Shown one piece after another: positions 62,291 to 64,000 of a DNA stretch of 64,000 nucleotides. Within the stretch, counting starts at the first letter, position 1; each line of letters begins with the position of its first letter. A model generated the notes under the pieces. The model had not been told where the DNA came from and did no database searches. It saw only the letters and a program-made list of their open reading frames with translations. This DNA comes from Glaciihabitans tibetensis. GTDB taxonomy: Bacteria; Actinomycetota; Actinomycetes; Actinomycetales; Microbacteriaceae. The stretch spans positions 310,001-374,000 of the forward strand of contig NZ_PVTL01000003.1 of the NCBI RefSeq assembly GCF_003003265.1, in the 5' to 3' direction. A program made the position numbers and the translations under genes.

Positions 62291-62344
62291 CTCTGCACGA
62301 TAGCCCGCCAACTGCTGTCAGCGCTAGCCAACCTGAGAATAAGT

Positions 62345-64000
62345 CTAAGAAATGCTCGGCGCGGGCGTTGTGGCCGGGCCTGTCGTGCCCGGCACGGCGG
62401 CACGGGGTTCCGCGGCAATTAGTGCCGCGGCACGGGATGCGGCGTCGTCGCGGCGAACGTGGCTGCGGGCATGCTCGACCGCGCTGGCGAGGTCGGCGAA
62501 CAGGTGCTGTTTGGTGCGCAGCGTGCGCAGAACGCCCACCCGGGTGACCAACTGGAGGTGGCGCTCCTGTACACCCTTGATCAGGACGGTGATTCCGCGC
62601 GCTTCGAGGGTGCGCACGATGTCCGCGATCACGCGGGCGCCGGTGGCGTCCAGAACGTCAATCTGGGACATCCGGATGATGGCAACGCTGACCCGGTCGA
62701 TTTCGCTGACCCGTTCCAACATCCGCTCCGCCGTGCCAAAGAACAGGGCGCCATCGAGGCGGAACAGCGCGATTCGCTCGTCGCCGCTCACCGAGGGCAG
62801 GGGGAGTGGTTCGCGGTGCACCCCACCCGACTTCGCGAGGGTGCGCAGCGCGAAGAATGCCGCGACGACAATGCCGATCTCGACGGCGAGGATGAGGTCG
62901 AACGACACGGTGATGATCGCGGTAACAACGAAGACCACGGCGTCGGAGCGGGTCGAGCCCAGCACGCTCCTCACGACGCTCGGTGACACCATCTTGACGG
63001 CGGTGAACATCAGCACGCCCGCCAGCGCGGCGAGCGGGATCTGGGAGACCGGTCCGGTTGCCAGGTACACCACGCCGAGGAGCACCAACGCGTGGGTGAT
63101 TGCGGCAAGCCGCGTGCGTCCCCCTGCGCGTACGTTGACTGCGGTGCGCGCGATGGCGCCGGTGGCCGGCATCCCGCCAAAAAATCCGGACGCGATCGAC
63201 GCGAGGCCCTGCCCGACCAGTTCGCGGTCGGCGTCGTACGTGCCGGTGTCGGCCAGGGCGGTGGCCACCCGCGCGGAGAGCAGTGATTCGATCGCGGCGA
63301 GCGCGGCGATGGTGAGCGCGGGAGCGAGGAAGGTGGTGAGCGCGTGCCCGTCGATGAGCGGTAGCGACGGCGAAGGCAGGCTCGCAGGCAGCGCGCCGAT
63401 GCGGGCCACGGGCAGGTCGGCGAGGGTGGCCATCACCGTCACCACGACGATCGCGAGGATCGAGCCCGGGAGCGAGCGGTGAATACGCGGGGTCGCCCAC
63501 ATGATGGCGATGACTGCCGCGACGATCGCGACCGGCCAGAGCACTTCTGGCCAGCTCACCGTAGATAGCGCCTGGACGGCGGCAACGGCGGCGTTGCTGC
63601 TGTCACCGGCGACCACACCGAAGGCGGACGGCACCTGTTGCAGGAAGATGATGACTGCGATGCCGAGCGTGAACCCTTCGATGACGGGCCACGGGATGAA
63701 AGTGACGGTGCGTCCAAGTTTGAGGAGTCCGGCGAGCATAACGATGGCGCCGGCGAGCACCGTGACAACGGGAACGGCGGCGATGCCGTAGGTAGCGACG
63801 ATCGGACCGAGCACAACCACCATCGCTCCGGTGGGGCCGGAGACCTGCACGTTGGATCCGCCGAAGATCGCGGCAACGAGGCCGGCGACGATCGCGGTGA
63901 TCAGCCCCGCTTCGGCACCCGCGCCGGAGCTGACGCCGAACGCCAGTGCGAGGGGCAGCGCGACGATGCCGACGGTGATTCCCGCGACGAGATCGCCCTT
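62345..64000 (-). CDS. SulP-family anion transporter (5' end outside window)
   Basis: The frame is open to the window edge. Upstream of an internal GTG at 63850 it still reads DLVAGITVGIVALPLALAFG and IFGGSNVQVSGPTG, classic SulP entry text, so the start lies beyond 64000. A C-terminal STAS domain (IALFRLDGALFFGTAERMLE, DVLDATGARV) is complete. Substrate unknown. Confidence 0.92.
   Translation of the reverse strand, partial: KGDLVAGITVGIVALPLALAFGVSSGAGAEAGLITAIVAGLVAAIFGGSNVQVSGPTGAMVVVLGPIVATYGIAAVPVVTVLAGAIVMLAGLLKLGRTVTFIPWPVIEGFTLGIAVIIFLQQVPSAFGVVAGDSSNAAVAAVQALSTVSWPEVLWPVAIVAAVIAIMWATPRIHRSLPGSILAIVVVTVMATLADLPVARIGALPASLPSPSLPLIDGHALTTFLAPALTIAALAAIESLLSARVATALADTGTYDADRELVGQGLASIASGFFGGMPATGAIARTAVNVRAGGRTRLAAITHALVLLGVVYLATGPVSQIPLAALAGVLMFTAVKMVSPSVVRSVLGSTRSDAVVFVVTAIITVSFDLILAVEIGIVVAAFFALRTLAKSGGVHREPLPLPSVSGDERIALFRLDGALFFGTAERMLERVSEIDRVSVAIIRMSQIDVLDATGARVIADIVRTLEARGITVLIKGVQERHLQLVTRVGVLRTLRTKQHLFADLASAVEHARSHVRRDDAASRAAALIAAEPRAAVPGTTGPATTPAPSIS

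Overview
The window is GC-rich, densely packed DNA with many stop/start-overlapping genes, GTG and TTG starts, and gene families typical of high-GC Actinobacteria. The neighbourhood serA / leuB / ilvE / FAH-family / gltX / tRNA-Gln(CUG), a DUF222 HNH endonuclease, and an oleA / oleB-C fusion / oleD olefin cluster together suggest a member of the Microbacteriaceae; the genus cannot be fixed from the sequence alone.

Layout. Positions 1-1500 are gene-poor: the tail of a Gly/Ala-rich hydrophobic peptide cut by the window edge, two tiny membrane proteins and a possible small ORF. 1.5-2.9 kb holds a methyltransferase and a universal stress protein. 2.9-7.6 kb is a small, apparently self-contained biosynthetic locus: a 3-dehydroshikimate-dehydratase-like TIM barrel divergent from a free-standing adenylation-carrier-thioesterase protein that is coupled by overlapping stop/start codons to a membrane-anchored esterase. 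7.6-11.1 kb has a GPP34 protein, a NUDIX hydrolase, a wrecked oleD-like fragment, a twice-frameshifted secreted protein and two tandem paralogous lipoproteins. 11.2-16.1 kb encodes a molybdenum hydroxylase (XdhC factor, a fused 2Fe-2S/Mo subunit and a FAD subunit). 16-26.2 kb is mostly core metabolism: serA, a SulP transporter, a BBE-type flavoprotein, leuB, ilvE and an FAH-family enzyme.

26.3-39.6 kb looks accessory: a YeiH-type transporter with an in-frame minisatellite, the HNH protein behind an SOS-box-like site, frameshifted and decayed genes, a 7-bp repeat array, three regulator/target divergent pairs (WYL-VOC, TetR-DUF4386 and others) and a four-gene coupled operon ending in the proton-translocating transhydrogenase pntA1-pntA2-pntB. 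39.7-42.3 kb returns to core genes (gltX, a thioredoxin-reductase-like enzyme, tRNA-Gln with terminator). 42.4-56.9 kb mixes a PstS-like exported protein interrupted by one in-frame TGA, small regulators with visible palindromic operators (PadR, a tiny HTH protein, MerR), an acyltransferase, a serine hydrolase, a degenerate ABC ATPase with a YhgE/Pip membrane protein, and a formylglycine-generating enzyme. 57.1-61.8 kb is the olefin/beta-lactone operon, and the window ends inside a second SulP transporter.

Two themes stand out. One is the possible uncharacterised protocatechuate-linked A-T-TE locus at 2.9-7.6 kb. The other is an unusual density of short tandem and inverted repeats (7, 13, 18 and 29 bp units and a 4+4 inverted array), several of which touch start codons, stop codons or coding sequence.
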